Shown here in pieces: positions 63,971 through 64,000 of a stretch of DNA of 64,000 bases (its first letter is position 1; the number at the start of each line of letters is the position of its first letter). A program made the translations under genes and the position numbers. The notes under the pieces were generated by a model, which had not been told where the DNA came from, searched no databases, and saw only the letters and a program-made list of their open reading frames with translations. The stretch comes from Paenibacillus dokdonensis (GTDB lineage: Bacteria; Bacillota; Bacilli; Paenibacillales; Paenibacillaceae). The stretch is taken from contig NZ_STGQ01000001.1 of assembly GCF_004916975.1 (NCBI RefSeq), positions 1,326,993-1,390,992 of the forward strand. Direction: 5' to 3'.

Positions 63971-64000
63971 GTTCTTCTCCCGTCTCGGTCTTGCCATGCG
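63963..64000 (+). CDS. ylxQ: Start of ylxQ (L7Ae-family RNA-binding protein), cut by the window end
   Basis: ATG 63963, overlapping the ylxR stop, opens a frame reading MNKFFSRLGLAM up to the window edge. This matches the start of the L7Ae-like YlxQ protein that always follows ylxR in Firmicutes. Only 12 codons are visible. Confidence 0.75.
   Translation, partial: MNKFFSRLGLAM

Overview
The window is a low-to-mid GC Firmicutes chromosome, most likely Paenibacillus or a close relative. The gene order sucCD-dprA-topA-trmFO-hslVU-(flagella/chemotaxis)-sigD-rpsB-tsf-pyrH-frr-uppS-cdsA-dxr-rseP-proS-polC-rimP-nusA-ylxR-ylxQ follows the Bacillus subtilis 1.68-1.74 Mb core. Shine-Dalgarno sites are strong, GTG and TTG starts are common, and polC and sigD are present.

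Layout. (1) About 1-4834 is an AT-rich accessory segment, the right part of an element that continues beyond the left edge. It holds a probable two-gene Septu anti-phage system (ATPase PtuA and HNH nuclease PtuB on the minus strand), small unknown genes, an SOS-type operon (winged-helix protein plus YolD-like protein under two LexA boxes), and a tandem-HTH regulator. (2) The element abuts a truncated comM (4790-5941), which breaks just after the conserved Asn-Pro-Cys-Pro-Cys motif. This suggests integration into comM. (3) 6166-15902 is core: ohrR with an OhrR-type operator, sucCD, dprA, topA, trmFO, hslV, hslU. The codV (xerC) and codY genes that occupy this block in B. subtilis are absent. 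(4) 15903-16430 is a 528-base gap with two very strong terminators around a possible structured RNA. (5) 16431-47926 is a nearly gapless fla/che operon running from flgB to sigD and then swarming or accessory genes; many genes overlap by 1-20 bases. (6) 48059-64000 is translation, lipid, cell-envelope and replication housekeeping, ending in the first codons of ylxQ.

How it works together. The fla/che block encodes rod (flgB, flgC, fliE), MS-ring and switch (fliF, fliG, fliM, fliY), export apparatus (fliH, fliI, fliJ, fliOPQR, flhB, flhA), hook and hook-length control (fliK, flgD, flgE), placement GTPases (flhF, flhG), chemotaxis (cheY, cheB, cheA, cheW, cheC, cheD) and sigma-D for late genes. 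The accessory segment looks like a defence and stress-response island.

No tRNA, rRNA, CRISPR array, transposase or integrase is visible inside the window. Start codons were chosen by Shine-Dalgarno spacing, so several differ from the longest possible reading frame.
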